Shown here in pieces: positions 54,858-64,000 of a stretch of 64,000 nt of DNA (position 1 is its first letter; the number at the start of each line of letters is the position of its first letter). The notes under the pieces were generated by a model, which was not told where the DNA came from, searched no databases, and saw only the letters and a list, made by a program, of their open reading frames with translations. A program made the translations under genes and the position numbers. The DNA comes from Colwellia sp. 1_MG-2023 (GTDB lineage Bacteria > Pseudomonadota > Gammaproteobacteria > Enterobacterales > Alteromonadaceae), in NCBI RefSeq assembly GCF_030546755.1, contig NZ_JAUOPE010000012.1:1-64000 (forward strand). The letters are read 5' to 3'.

Positions 54858-57212
54858 TCAAACAATTCTTTGTGCTTTTGATTTTACAAGAAAAACCGCG
54901 ATTGATTTAGACGTTGGGGTATAAGATCGATCGCCGACACTGTCTAATGGCACCAATGGATTTGTTTCTGGGTAATAAGCGGCTAAATTATCGCGTGGAA
55001 TATCATAAAAACAAAGTTTGAATCCTTTTACGCAACGGCTTTGGTTATCATGCCAAATAGAGGTGATATCGACTAAATCGTTTTCTGCAAGCTTGAGTTT
55101 TCTGGCATCTTTTTCGTTGATAAACAACACGTTTCTTTCATTTGAAATGCCGCGATATCGGTCGTTCAATCCATATATAGTAGTATTGTATTGATCATGA
55201 GAACGAAGCGATTGTAAGGTAAATATCTTTTGATTTTTATCCGCCGTTTGCTGGTTACTAATGACATGGATACTTTCAGGCAAAGCTTGGTAGGAAAATA
55301 ATGCCTTATTATCTGGGTTTCGCCATTCAAGCTGAGCTGCGGGGTTTCCTAAGTAAAAACCACCGGGTTGGGTGATTTGTTGATTAAATCCTGAAAACTC
55401 ACTGAGGGTTTGAGCGATTAATTCTCGAATTTTTGCATAGTCATCTGCTAACCCTAACCAATCTATATTTGTTTTATTATCGTGAAGCTTTTTGCTATTT
55501 AACGTGCTTTCGGCAATATGAGCGACAATACTGGTTTCAGATTTCAAGTTCGTTGAAATAGGTGGCACGTTCCCTTGAGAAGCATGCACCATACTAAAGG
55601 TATCTTCTACGGTGATCTGTTGCTCGCCAGATTGTTGCATGTCAATTTCAGTGCGGCCAAGGCAAGGTAAAATCAACGCATCTTGACCGATTAATAAATG
55701 ACTGCGGTTTAATTTAGTACTAATTTGTACATTTAAAGCCGTATTTTTAAGTGCTGCATGGGTTTGCTGAGTATCGGGAGCGGCAGCGGCAATATTTCCA
55801 CCTAAGCAAATCAACACCTTACTACGTTTTTCAAGCAGGGCATTAATAGCATGATAAACATTATGACCTTTTTCAAAGGGTAATGGCTGATTGACCAAAG
55901 TTGACATGGCTTCAATAAACACTTTTGATGGTTTTTCATTAATGCCCATGGTTCGATTACCTTGCACATTTGAATGGCCACGAACCGGGCAAAGTCCGGC
56001 GCCTTTTTTACCGATATTACCGCGAAGTAGTTGCAAATTAACGATTTCTTGAATAGTAGCAACCGAGTGTTTATGTTGAGTGATGCCCATTGCCCAGGTA
56101 CAAATAACGTTAGATGACTGTAGATATATCTCAGCGGCTTGCGTTATTTCTGCTTGTGTTAACCCTGATTGTTCAACAATTTTATCCCAAGGGGTTGATG
56201 TGACTGCTTGGCAATATTCATCAAAGTTTTTACAGTGTTGGGCAATAAAAGTCTCGTCCAACAAAGAAGGTTGGCCTTGTTTTAATGCTTCATTATTTTT
56301 CGCTAGAATAACTTTTACCATGCCTCGAATTGCCGCCATATCGCCACCTAGTTTCGGGGTGAAATATGCATGACTAATGGTTGTGGCCTTTGGCGTTAAT
56401 AATTCAATGGGATCTTGTGGGCTGGCGAAACGTTCTAACGCTACTTCTTTCAAGTTATTAAAACTAACAATCTTACAACCATGTCTGGCAGCTTTTCGTA
56501 ACGCATTCATCATGCGAGGGTGATTGGTCCCAGGATTTTGTCCAAAAACGAAAATAGCATCCGCATGGTCAAAGTCATCTAATACTACAGTACCTTTACC
56601 TACGCCAATCGCTTCATTTAAGGCGACACCGCTTGCTTCATGACACATGTTTGAACAATCAGGGAAGTTATTCGTGCCATACATACGGCCAAATAATTGA
56701 TATAAAAATGACGCTTCGTTACTCGCACGGCCTGAGGTATAAAATTCTGCTTGATGGGGAGAGTCTAATTGATGTAAATGTTTGGCAATTAATGCAAAAC
56801 TTTCTTGCCAGCTAATCGCTTGATAATGATCGCTTTCAGGATTGTAACGTAACGGTTGAGTTAGTCTTCCTTGATATTCTAACCAATAATCGCTTTGCTT
56901 CATTAATTCACTGACTGAATATCGCTGAAAAAATTCTTCATCAACAACTTTACTCGTTGATTCCCAAGCAATTGCTTTTGCCCCATTTTCGCAAAATTGT
57001 AGTAAGCCGTCTTTTTCGTCTCCCCACGCACAACCAGGACAGTCAAAACCTTTATTTTTATTCGCCTTTAAAAGGCTTTTTATATTGGTTTGTGGCTGTT
57101 GGCTTTGCATAATATGCTTTAAGGTTGAAGTTAACGACGATATTCCGCCTGCTTTTTTCGGCTTTTTATGTGTACTTGCTAACGGTTCATTTTGATGATT
57201 ATTTTCTGACAT
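54858..57212 (-). CDS. ydeP: FdhF/YdeP family molybdopterin oxidoreductase
   Basis: A protein of about 784 residues from the chosen start. It follows E. coli YdeP closely: GFDCPGCAW near the N-terminus, EFYTSGRASNEASFLYQLF, NFPDCSNMCHEASGV and GQNPGTNHPRMM are all present. It should bind a bis-MGD molybdenum cofactor and resembles formate dehydrogenase H, but Cys sits at the position where FdhF has selenocysteine-type ligands. The substrate is unknown; YdeP is linked to acid resistance in E. coli. The start at 57212 has AAGGG before it, 2 bp after the fdhD stop, and beats the ORF opening at 57245. Confidence 0.93.
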   Translation of the reverse strand: MSENNHQNEPLASTHKKPKKAGGISSLTSTLKHIMQSQQPQTNIKSLLKANKNKGFDCPGCAWGDEKDGLLQFCENGAKAIAWESTSKVVDEEFFQRYSVSELMKQSDYWLEYQGRLTQPLRYNPESDHYQAISWQESFALIAKHLHQLDSPHQAEFYTSGRASNEASFLYQLFGRMYGTNNFPDCSNMCHEASGVALNEAIGVGKGTVVLDDFDHADAIFVFGQNPGTNHPRMMNALRKAARHGCKIVSFNNLKEVALERFASPQDPIELLTPKATTISHAYFTPKLGGDMAAIRGMVKVILAKNNEALKQGQPSLLDETFIAQHCKNFDEYCQAVTSTPWDKIVEQSGLTQAEITQAAEIYLQSSNVICTWAMGITQHKHSVATIQEIVNLQLLRGNIGKKGAGLCPVRGHSNVQGNRTMGINEKPSKVFIEAMSTLVNQPLPFEKGHNVYHAINALLEKRSKVLICLGGNIAAAAPDTQQTHAALKNTALNVQISTKLNRSHLLIGQDALILPCLGRTEIDMQQSGEQQITVEDTFSMVHASQGNVPPISTNLKSETSIVAHIAESTLNSKKLHDNKTNIDWLGLADDYAKIRELIAQTLSEFSGFNQQITQPGGFYLGNPAAQLEWRNPDNKALFSYQALPESIHVISNQQTADKNQKIFTLQSLRSHDQYNTTIYGLNDRYRGISNERNVLFINEKDARKLKLAENDLVDITSIWHDNQSRCVKGFKLCFYDIPRDNLAAYYPETNPLVPLDSVGDRSYTPTSKSIAVFLVKSKAQRIV

Positions 57213-57214
57213 AA

Positions 57215-58162
57215 TTAACCCTTTGAAGATGGCAATACACGCCATTCACCATGGTAAAGATTGAATGATTCACTACTGGTAAAACCGATCAATGTTAAAT
57301 CAAAACGTTTTGCCGCTAATATCGCTAAGTTAGATACAGCACCAACGGCAATTAAAACACCAATGCCCGCCATCACCGACTTTTGAACAATTTCAAAACT
57401 CACTCGACTGCTAACTACTATAGCCAATTGATTGTCTGAACGTTGAATGAACTGGTCTTGAAGGCAAGCACCTAATAGCTTGTCAACGGCATTATGTCGA
57501 CCTATATCTTCTTTAAGCAATAGTAATTTTCCGTGTTCATTAAATAGCGCTGCTGCATGACTACCACCCGTTGTGTTAAATAGCTGCTGCTGAGCTTTCA
57601 TGATACTGGGCCAATTGCCTAACGTATTAGCATTTAACCAATGTTTAGTTGTTGGCGATGGCGGCGGTGATTTTAGTTCAAGTGATTTTAATGAGGTAGT
57701 GCCACATAAACCGCAACTACTATAAGTCATTTGATAGCGTTCTAGACTAGAGAGATTAACTTTTATCCCTTTTGCTAATTTTACTTCCCAACTATTTTCT
57801 TGATTTAATCCTGATGTTGATTCAGTGACTTCGATAGCGATTGACTCAATATCATTGATATGACTGATGATCCCTTCAGATAACAATAACCCTAGAATTA
57901 ATTGTTTATCTTCACCTGGGGTTCTCATGGTAATCGAAAAAATACGAGAGCAAGATTGAACAGCGTTGAGTGTTTGTTTAGCATTATTCTTTCGCTCAGT
58001 TTCTCTACTTTGTGGCGAATTATTTGATGTTAATGAAGCTTGCTGATAAAAACTAAGTTTGATTTGCAGAGGCTGTTCAGCAATTACTTGATCATGGCTA
58101 AGCTGTCTTTGCCCATGAATATAGGTAATTTTATTCGTTTGTTGACTCGAAAATTCTGGCAT
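57215..58162 (-). CDS. fdhD: Formate dehydrogenase accessory sulfurtransferase FdhD
   Basis: A 315-residue FdhD protein, which transfers sulfur from the cysteine desulfurase to the molybdenum cofactor of formate dehydrogenase-type enzymes. The essential pair C150 and C153 is in SSCGLCGTTS. LLLSEGII and DIGRHNAVDKLLG are family blocks. It is followed after 2 bp by ydeP, its likely client, so the two form a translationally coupled operon. It is slightly longer than E. coli FdhD (277) through extra N-terminal sequence. Confidence 0.95.
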   Translation of the reverse strand: MPEFSSQQTNKITYIHGQRQLSHDQVIAEQPLQIKLSFYQQASLTSNNSPQSRETERKNNAKQTLNAVQSCSRIFSITMRTPGEDKQLILGLLLSEGIISHINDIESIAIEVTESTSGLNQENSWEVKLAKGIKVNLSSLERYQMTYSSCGLCGTTSLKSLELKSPPPSPTTKHWLNANTLGNWPSIMKAQQQLFNTTGGSHAAALFNEHGKLLLLKEDIGRHNAVDKLLGACLQDQFIQRSDNQLAIVVSSRVSFEIVQKSVMAGIGVLIAVGAVSNLAILAAKRFDLTLIGFTSSESFNLYHGEWRVLPSSKG

Positions 58163-58591
58163 TCTTGTGTCTATTTTCAGTGCTGAGTTATTTATTGGTT
58201 ATGGTTATTTAAGTGTTTATGCCTACTGATAATAAAAAACTTAGCGGTTACATGCTCGAACATTGTCAGTATACAAAGCCGAGCTTTATTATGAGCAATA
58301 CTACCATAGTCAATTTGTTATTAGCATGATAAACCAGAAAACTTAGTTATAGTCTCTCGTCATAATGTTGCTTTTTATGTCCATTTCAAACGGGACTTTT
58401 GATAAAAATAAGCGAAAAGTAATGTATTGCAATATGTGTCTGAGTTTAACAAACAATTTCTAACCCGCTTTCTATCCTATTTTACGCTCCGTTTAACGTA
58501 AGCTTGCTTTATCTTCTGTAGTTACTCACTAATGATGAATTAATCAGCAATAACTTAACGCTAAAACAATATAAAAAGCTGCGGAGTCATT
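58163..58591. other. 429-bp divergent intergenic region
   Basis: It lies between fdhD (minus) and the RND permease (plus). It should contain both promoters, but I see no clear -35/-10 pair, operator consensus, riboswitch or gene in it. Confidence 0.5.
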
Positions 58592-61500
58592 ATGAAAATA
58601 ACGTCAAGTGCATTAACTAGCCCAGCAGCCGTGGCTGTTGGGGTCGCTTTAATTTTGTTAGTGGGATTTATTAGTTTATTTAAATTGCCCGTACAGTTAT
58701 TTCCAGATATTGAGCGTCCGCGTATTGCTGTGCAAACGTTTTGGCGAGCCGCTTCTCCGCAAGAAGTAGAATCAGAATTAATCGAACCCCAAGAGCAAGT
58801 ATTGCGAGGAATTCCAGGGTTAACCGCGATGAATGCTTTTGCTAATCGTGGTAGTTCTTATATCAATCTAGAGTTTAATGTCGGCACAAACATGGATCAA
58901 ACCTTGATTGAAGTGATCAGCCGCATGACACGCGTACCTAGTTTACCTCGTGATGCTCGACCACCTCGCATCATGTTGGGCGGTTTTGGTGGCGCTAACC
59001 CCGCGTTAACTTTTTTCTTTTTACAAGCATTGCCCGGTAACGATAAATCAATTGATGAATATATCGATTTTACCAATGACACTATCCGACCTCGCATTGA
59101 AGCGGTAGAAGGGGTCGCCAGCGTTCAAACCTTTACTCAACAGAACAGAGAAGAATTACAAATAAGGTTTGATCCAATAAAAGCGGCAGAATATGGCATT
59201 CAAATTCCACAGTTAATTTCTCTGGTTTCTGCAACCAATGATGTTTCTGGTGGTTTTGTAGATGTTGGGCGTCGTCAATACACCTTACGTTTTAATGGCA
59301 AATATAAAGTAGATGAACTTGAGAACCTGATTTTAGAGTCACGCAACGGTAGTAACATACGTCTTACTGATATAGCTAAGGTTGAATTAGCTCGTCCTGA
59401 TAAACAAAATATTGCCGTACAAAATGGTAATCCAGCCTTTTCTTTAAGAATTGATCGAGCCAATGGCGCGAATGTTTTAGAAACGTTAAATCGGGTAAAA
59501 GCAGAAGTTGAAACGATAAACAGCGAAATACTAGCAGATAAACAACTGGTGATGGTGCAATCGTTTGATGCCTCGGTATTTATTTATCGCGCAATAAATT
59601 TAGTGACTAGCAATCTTTTTGTTGGTGTTGTTTTATCGTTAACAATACTGTGGTTTTTTATTCGTCGTATGCGCGCGACACTAATTATTGCTACAGCGAT
59701 CCCCATTAGTTTACTCAGTACCTTTATTGTTCTTGAGATTACCGGTAGGTCACTCAATGTTATTTCATTAGCGGGCTTAGCATTTGCCGTTGGTATGGTG
59801 TTAGATGCGGCAATTGTAGTGTTGGAAAATATTCTGCGCATGCGCGATAAAGGGCTAGACAATCATCAAAGTTCTGAACAGGGGGCACAGCAAGTGTGGG
59901 GCGCATTACTTGCCTCTACCGCCACAACCGTGGCGATATTTCTGCCAGTTTTTTTCTTAAAAGATATTGAAGGGCAATTATTTGGTGACCTAGCGCTAAC
60001 CATCGCTATTGCTGTTTCTGTATCATTAATTGTTGCTGTGGTGTTGCTGCCGGTGTTGGCTAAATACTTGTTAAAGCAACAAACCATTGAAGATCCTAAC
60101 GCTAAGCTTTGGGCAAAGTTAACGGCAAAAGTGATGTCGTTAACCCAAACCCGTAAAAAACGTCTCAGCGTAGCGAGTGCTTTATTAATAATTCCAATGG
60201 CAGTTACCTATATTGCTATTCCGACATTAGATTATTTACCCCCTGTTAAGCGTGATGCCGTTGATGGCAATTTACAGTTTCCGCCCGGTGCAAATGTTCA
60301 AACCATAGAACGTGAAGTGGTTCAACCCATTGTTGAACGTTTAAAACCATATATGGACGGTACTAAAGAGCCGGCGCTAAAAAACTATTATCTTTTTAGC
60401 GGCCCTTTTGGCGGCAATATTGGAGTAAGAGCGAAAGATCAATCGAAAGTAAATGAATTATTAGACATAGTGCGAAATGAAGTATTAGTTGATTTACCAG
60501 ACACTCAAGCATTTGCTTATCAAGGTAATTTATTTGGCGGCTTTGGCGGTGGTCGTCAAGTAAGAATGAATTTACAGTCGAAAGATACTAAAGCATTACA
60601 AAGTGCTGCCCGTCAGGGCGTTGAATGGGTAAAAACCGCTATACCTGAAGCGCGTGTGCAAGCTAATCCGAGTACAGAAGATGCTGAGCCTGAACTGCGT
60701 TTAACCCCTAATGATAGAAATATATTAGAGCAAGGTTGGGACCGTCGTAATTTAGGGCAGGTTGTTAGAACGTTAGGTGATGGCCTTTATGTCGGCGAGT
60801 ATTTCAACGGTAGTAAACGTTTGAACATGATTTTACGTTCAGAAGGTTGGGATGATCCTGATAATTTAGCTGATGTTCCAGTTGTTACTGGAAATGGCTC
60901 GATCACTCAATTATCAGAGCTTGTTGATATTACTCGCACAGTAGGACCTTCACGTTTAACTCGCGTTGATGGTAACCGCACTATTAGTTTGAATATTAAT
61001 CCACCAGAAGGTTGGTCGTTAGAACAAACGATTGCCGTTTTGAAAAAAGAAGTAGAGCCGAAACTAAAAGCGGCGTTACCTAGTGATGGCAATATTATTT
61101 ATGGTGGCAGTGCAGATCAATTAGAGAAAGCGATTAGCTTAATGGCTGAAAACTTTGCTTTTGCTTTAGTGATTTTGTGCTTGTTAATGGCGGCATTATT
61201 TAAGTCGATTAAAGATAGTTTGCTCGTTGTTATCACCATTCCGTTAGCGACCGTTGGCGGTGTACTTGCCTTGCAGGCATTAAATATATTTGTTTTTCAA
61301 CCGCTTGATTTATTAACCATGATTGGCTTTGTGATTTTATTGGGCTTAGTCGTAAATAACGCTATTTTATTGGTGCATCAAACACGATTAGGTCAGGCAC
61401 AAGGCTTATTAAGAGTGGATGCAGTAGAACAAGCGCTCAGTTTACGATTACGTCCTATTTTTATGAGCACTTTAACCAGCTTTTTTGGCATGTTGCCATT

Positions 61501-61738
61501 ATTGTTAATTCCAGGCGCAGGAAGTGTAATTTATCGAGGTTTAGCGGCGGTGATCGTCGGAGGCCTTGCAATGAGCACTTTATTTACCATTGTGCTATTA
61601 CCTTGTTTATTACGCTTAAGTAAGCAAGATTTTATATTAAGTACGATATCAGAAAAAATAACGAAACAGCCGTTAGCAACACAATCAGTGACGAGCCAAC
61701 AAGTAACTGCTCAACCTACTAACAATCAAATCAGTTAA
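58592..61738 (+). CDS. RND efflux permease
   Basis: A 1048-residue inner-membrane RND transporter, the length of AcrB-type pumps, with twelve predicted helices and two large periplasmic loops. LPVQLFPDIERPRI follows the first helix. The proton-relay region in helix 4 reads GMVLDAAIVVLEN: Asp405 is kept but the second Asp of AcrB is Ala. In helix 10, GLVVNNAILLVH replaces the AcrB Lys by Asn. This single-Asp pattern recalls metal-type and other divergent RND groups. The adaptor gene follows 32 bp later, which reverses the common adaptor-first order. The substrate is unknown. Confidence 0.92.
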   Translation: MKITSSALTSPAAVAVGVALILLVGFISLFKLPVQLFPDIERPRIAVQTFWRAASPQEVESELIEPQEQVLRGIPGLTAMNAFANRGSSYINLEFNVGTNMDQTLIEVISRMTRVPSLPRDARPPRIMLGGFGGANPALTFFFLQALPGNDKSIDEYIDFTNDTIRPRIEAVEGVASVQTFTQQNREELQIRFDPIKAAEYGIQIPQLISLVSATNDVSGGFVDVGRRQYTLRFNGKYKVDELENLILESRNGSNIRLTDIAKVELARPDKQNIAVQNGNPAFSLRIDRANGANVLETLNRVKAEVETINSEILADKQLVMVQSFDASVFIYRAINLVTSNLFVGVVLSLTILWFFIRRMRATLIIATAIPISLLSTFIVLEITGRSLNVISLAGLAFAVGMVLDAAIVVLENILRMRDKGLDNHQSSEQGAQQVWGALLASTATTVAIFLPVFFLKDIEGQLFGDLALTIAIAVSVSLIVAVVLLPVLAKYLLKQQTIEDPNAKLWAKLTAKVMSLTQTRKKRLSVASALLIIPMAVTYIAIPTLDYLPPVKRDAVDGNLQFPPGANVQTIEREVVQPIVERLKPYMDGTKEPALKNYYLFSGPFGGNIGVRAKDQSKVNELLDIVRNEVLVDLPDTQAFAYQGNLFGGFGGGRQVRMNLQSKDTKALQSAARQGVEWVKTAIPEARVQANPSTEDAEPELRLTPNDRNILEQGWDRRNLGQVVRTLGDGLYVGEYFNGSKRLNMILRSEGWDDPDNLADVPVVTGNGSITQLSELVDITRTVGPSRLTRVDGNRTISLNINPPEGWSLEQTIAVLKKEVEPKLKAALPSDGNIIYGGSADQLEKAISLMAENFAFALVILCLLMAALFKSIKDSLLVVITIPLATVGGVLALQALNIFVFQPLDLLTMIGFVILLGLVVNNAILLVHQTRLGQAQGLLRVDAVEQALSLRLRPIFMSTLTSFFGMLPLLLIPGAGSVIYRGLAAVIVGGLAMSTLFTIVLLPCLLRLSKQDFILSTISEKITKQPLATQSVTSQQVTAQPTNNQIS

Positions 61739-61770
61739 CTATTTAGCGATTAAATTATCAGGAGTTTATT

Positions 61771-62892
61771 ATGGGATACATTCAGGTGAAAAATAAAATC
61801 CGCCAGTCATTGTTTACAAAAATAATGACTCAATCACTGATCACGATAAGCTTACTGAGTTATTCTGCTCAGGCTTTTTATTATCAGGACCACGAAGATA
61901 AAGGTCATTTAGTCAGCGTTGAACGGGCGAAAACTGAACAAGTGAATCCTACTATGTGGTTACCGGGTAATGTGATCAGTCGCAAAAATTCCCCTATCTC
62001 TGCTGAGCTAACGGGGCAATTACTATGGGTGGAAGATGTTGGCAAACAAGTAGCGAAAGGAGATGTGCTTGCCACTATTGATAATCGACATTTAACATTA
62101 CAATTAGCGAGGCAGCAAGCGCAAGTAAAACAACATCAAGCTAATGTGAGTTACCTTAGTAAACAGAAAAAAAGACTGTCTAAACTAAATCAAAAAAACA
62201 ACACCTCACTGAGTGAACTTGAACGGATTATCAAAGATTTAGCTATAGCTAAAAACGAAGTCGTAGCACTTGAAATGCAGGTTAAGCAAACGGAATTAGA
62301 GATTGAAAAGTCTTCTATAAAAGCACCATTTTCGGGTAATATTAGCCAACGTTTTGCTCATGTTGGCGAATTAATTACTTTAGGTCGACCGTTAGTTCAG
62401 CTGGTAGATACCAAACATTTAGACATTAAGGTATCAGCTCCTTTAGCGATTGCACAATTTATTCAAGCAGATGCACAAGTGTTAGTGAAATGGCAAGATA
62501 AACTAATTGAACTACCGGTTAGAACATGGAGTAAAGCAGGCGATCAACAATCGCGTACCTTTGAAGTCAGGTTAGCGGCTGATGATTTAAACTTAATTTC
62601 TGGTTCTGCGGTGTCAGTTTCTTTACCTAAACAAACGAGTAAACAAGCCACCATGGTACCTCGAGATGCACTTGTACTTCGTGAAAAGGAAACTTTTGTG
62701 TTAACCGTGAATGATGACAATCAAGCAAAGAAAGTGAATGTACTAGTAGGTCAAGGTGTCGGACGTTGGGTTTCAGTATTGGGTGCTTTAGATGCCGGTG
62801 ATGAAGTGATCGTTAGAGGCGGTGAACGATTAAGTGATGGTCAAAAAGTAAGAAAAGATCAAACATTCACAGTAACAGCATCCACCAATTAA
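61771..62892 (+). CDS. RND efflux periplasmic adaptor
   Basis: A 373-residue membrane-fusion protein. A long N-terminus with basic residues precedes a signal segment ending about residue 35 (SAQA). The biotinyl-lipoyl halves (SAELTGQLLWVEDVGKQVAKGD and KAPFSGNISQRFAHVGE) flank an alpha-helical coiled-coil hairpin (about 110-170), and beta-barrel and membrane-proximal domains follow. It bridges the RND permease to an outer-membrane channel; no TolC-type gene is in the window. AGGAG precedes the ATG. A downstream Met near residue 19 is an alternative start. Confidence 0.9.
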   Translation: MGYIQVKNKIRQSLFTKIMTQSLITISLLSYSAQAFYYQDHEDKGHLVSVERAKTEQVNPTMWLPGNVISRKNSPISAELTGQLLWVEDVGKQVAKGDVLATIDNRHLTLQLARQQAQVKQHQANVSYLSKQKKRLSKLNQKNNTSLSELERIIKDLAIAKNEVVALEMQVKQTELEIEKSSIKAPFSGNISQRFAHVGELITLGRPLVQLVDTKHLDIKVSAPLAIAQFIQADAQVLVKWQDKLIELPVRTWSKAGDQQSRTFEVRLAADDLNLISGSAVSVSLPKQTSKQATMVPRDALVLREKETFVLTVNDDNQAKKVNVLVGQGVGRWVSVLGALDAGDEVIVRGGERLSDGQKVRKDQTFTVTASTN

Positions 62893-62904
62893 TAGGTTTA
62901 TTAA

Positions 62905-63651
62905 ATGATAAAAACCACAGCTTTAAGTGGAGTAGTTTTTTTGCTCATTGTATTAGGCAACTTAACTAGTTGTACTCAAAATAAAATTGCTACGCGCGGC
63001 ACATTAGCGCCTGATGCTAAGCAATTTAACAAAGGGATCATTCAAGTGTATGCCGCAAGAACTAAAGGGGTGAAACGAAGCGTTGCGGTACACACGTGGA
63101 TAAGTACTAAAAGATCAAACGATGACCATTATACTAGCTATGAAATTATTGGCTGGAAACTTCGCCGCCATGATTCTGCTTTAGTGATAAGACATGACTT
63201 ACCTGATCGAGATTGGTGGGGAAATCAACCTGAATTATTAGTGGATTATCGAGAAGCCGACGCAGATAACTTGATTAATAAAATTGAACATGCCGTAAAA
63301 TCATATCCTTATAAAAGTGAATATCAAGCTTATCCTGGTCCTAATAGCAATACCTTTACCGCTATGATCGCTTCACAAGTCCCTGAACTAAGTTTAGATT
63401 TACCTTCAACTGCGATAGGCAAAGATTATAAAAGTATCGGTAATGCAATAGGCTTTTCTCCTAGTGGAACCGGTGTTCAGGCTTCACTTTTTGGCATGTT
63501 GGGAATAACCTTAGGATATGAAGAAGGGCTTGAGTTAAATGTGCTTGGACTCAATGTTGAGTTCGATATTTTTGACTTAGCTATTGAATTACCTGCTGTT
63601 GGTCGAATAGGGCCTGCTCAGGTCACGCGTACAAATGAGACTATTCAATAA
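62905..63651 (+). CDS. DUF3750 lipoprotein
   Basis: A 248-residue protein with a lipoprotein signal (LTSC, about Cys23). The mature region matches what I recall of DUF3750: IQVYAARTKGVKRSVAVHTW, YEIIGWKLRRHD, YPGPNSNTFTAMIA and PSTAIGKDY. The function is unknown; the His, Cys-free core and PGPNSNTF motif suggest an envelope enzyme-like fold, but no reaction is known. It lies 12 bp after the adaptor gene and may share its transcript. It converges with the diguanylate cyclase gene. Confidence 0.85.
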   Translation: MIKTTALSGVVFLLIVLGNLTSCTQNKIATRGTLAPDAKQFNKGIIQVYAARTKGVKRSVAVHTWISTKRSNDDHYTSYEIIGWKLRRHDSALVIRHDLPDRDWWGNQPELLVDYREADADNLINKIEHAVKSYPYKSEYQAYPGPNSNTFTAMIASQVPELSLDLPSTAIGKDYKSIGNAIGFSPSGTGVQASLFGMLGITLGYEEGLELNVLGLNVEFDIFDLAIELPAVGRIGPAQVTRTNETIQ

Positions 63652-63673
63652 GTGACAGAAAGGGGTAAATAAA

Positions 63674-64000
63674 TCAGTGTAAATTGATATCTTGATATAT
63701 TTCAATTCTATTACGGCCATTTTCTTTGGCGAAATACATAGCGCGATCAGCATCATTAATAAGCTCTTCAAAGCTTTTATGCTTTTCATTAAAGGTTGCA
63801 AGACCGATACTTAGGGTTATATGAATTTTTTGGTTTTTTACAGCTACACTATGATGCGCTAACGAGTCTTGAATTCGGCGTGCTGTTTCCAACCCTCCGT
63901 CAATATCACAATCGGGTAATATGATCACAAACTCTTCTCCACCATAACGACCTAAAAAATCAATTTCTCGAATTTCATTGCTGCAAACTTTGCATATATT
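63674..64000 (-). CDS. Diguanylate cyclase (GGDEF domain), C-terminal part
   Basis: The last 108 or so codons of a gene whose 5' part lies beyond the window. The frame is open to 64000 and includes the active-site loop RYGGEEFVIILPD, an intact GGEEF signature, and the domain end DADRAMYFAKENGRNRI. It makes c-di-GMP from GTP if the rest is intact. Any sensor domain lies outside the window. It is about 10 kb from the c-di-GMP riboswitch, with no direct link shown. Confidence 0.92.
   Translation of the reverse strand, partial: NICKVCSNEIREIDFLGRYGGEEFVIILPDCDIDGGLETARRIQDSLAHHSVAVKNQKIHITLSIGLATFNEKHKSFEELINDADRAMYFAKENGRNRIEIYQDINLH

Overview
The window is a 64 kb stretch of low-G+C chromosome from a gammaproteobacterium. 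Gene content points to the order Alteromonadales, most likely Colwelliaceae (Colwellia or Thalassotalea type). The markers are two DUF3718 genes, an Oar-like TonB receptor, the yeaG-yeaH-ycgB cluster, glnK-amtB, alaA next to yfbR, and marine-type RND and TldD clusters. This taxonomy is inferred from gene families, not from a marker-gene comparison. Nothing looks like a prophage or genomic island. The mobile DNA seen is limited to two short palindromic insertion elements.

Layout. 1-511: tRNA operon (Met, Leu, Gln, Gln; minus strand) with a stringent-type promoter. 634-7040: a secreted DUF3718 protein, the stress operon prkA/yeaG-yeaH-ycgB, and sodB. 7306-14140: glutaredoxin 4, a 2-Cys peroxiredoxin, a DEAD-box helicase, a periplasmic solute-binding protein, rlmJ and ybiT. 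14318-16131: glnK-amtB behind a recognisable NtrC site and sigma-54 promoter. 16240-22043: ygiQ, palindromic element copy 1, an S9 peptidase lipoprotein and a small ORF. 22231-32303: a probable nucleic-acid scavenging locus. It has a RutR-like TetR regulator, a secreted EEP nuclease/phosphatase and an alkaline phosphatase on one strand, and a large TonB receptor, cdd and deoA on the other. RutR-box-like sequences lie in the 705 bp between the two arms.

32566-44385 is one tight eight-gene operon: Tat-exported TldD-like protease, TldE-like partner, DUF4159 protein, MoxR ATPase, DUF58 vWA protein and three Bat-like membrane proteins. It is the best candidate here for a poorly described multi-protein system. 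44458-51415: a VC2046-like protein, yfbR, alaA, an LRAT-domain protein, element copy 2, an unknown membrane-anchored protein and proS. 51675-58162: an S4-domain protein, a broken small gene, an amino-acid racemase, a second DUF3718 gene controlled by a c-di-GMP-I (GEMM-I) riboswitch, an AAA ATPase, and fdhD-ydeP. 58592-64000: an RND permease and adaptor, a DUF3750 lipoprotein, and the C-terminus of a GGDEF diguanylate cyclase cut by the window edge.

The most notable non-coding finds are the c-di-GMP riboswitch at about 53587-53667, the two fold-back elements at 18690-19003 and 47801-48064, and the operator-like sites in the scavenging locus. All assignments rest on reading the sequence and recalled family knowledge; no database search was run.
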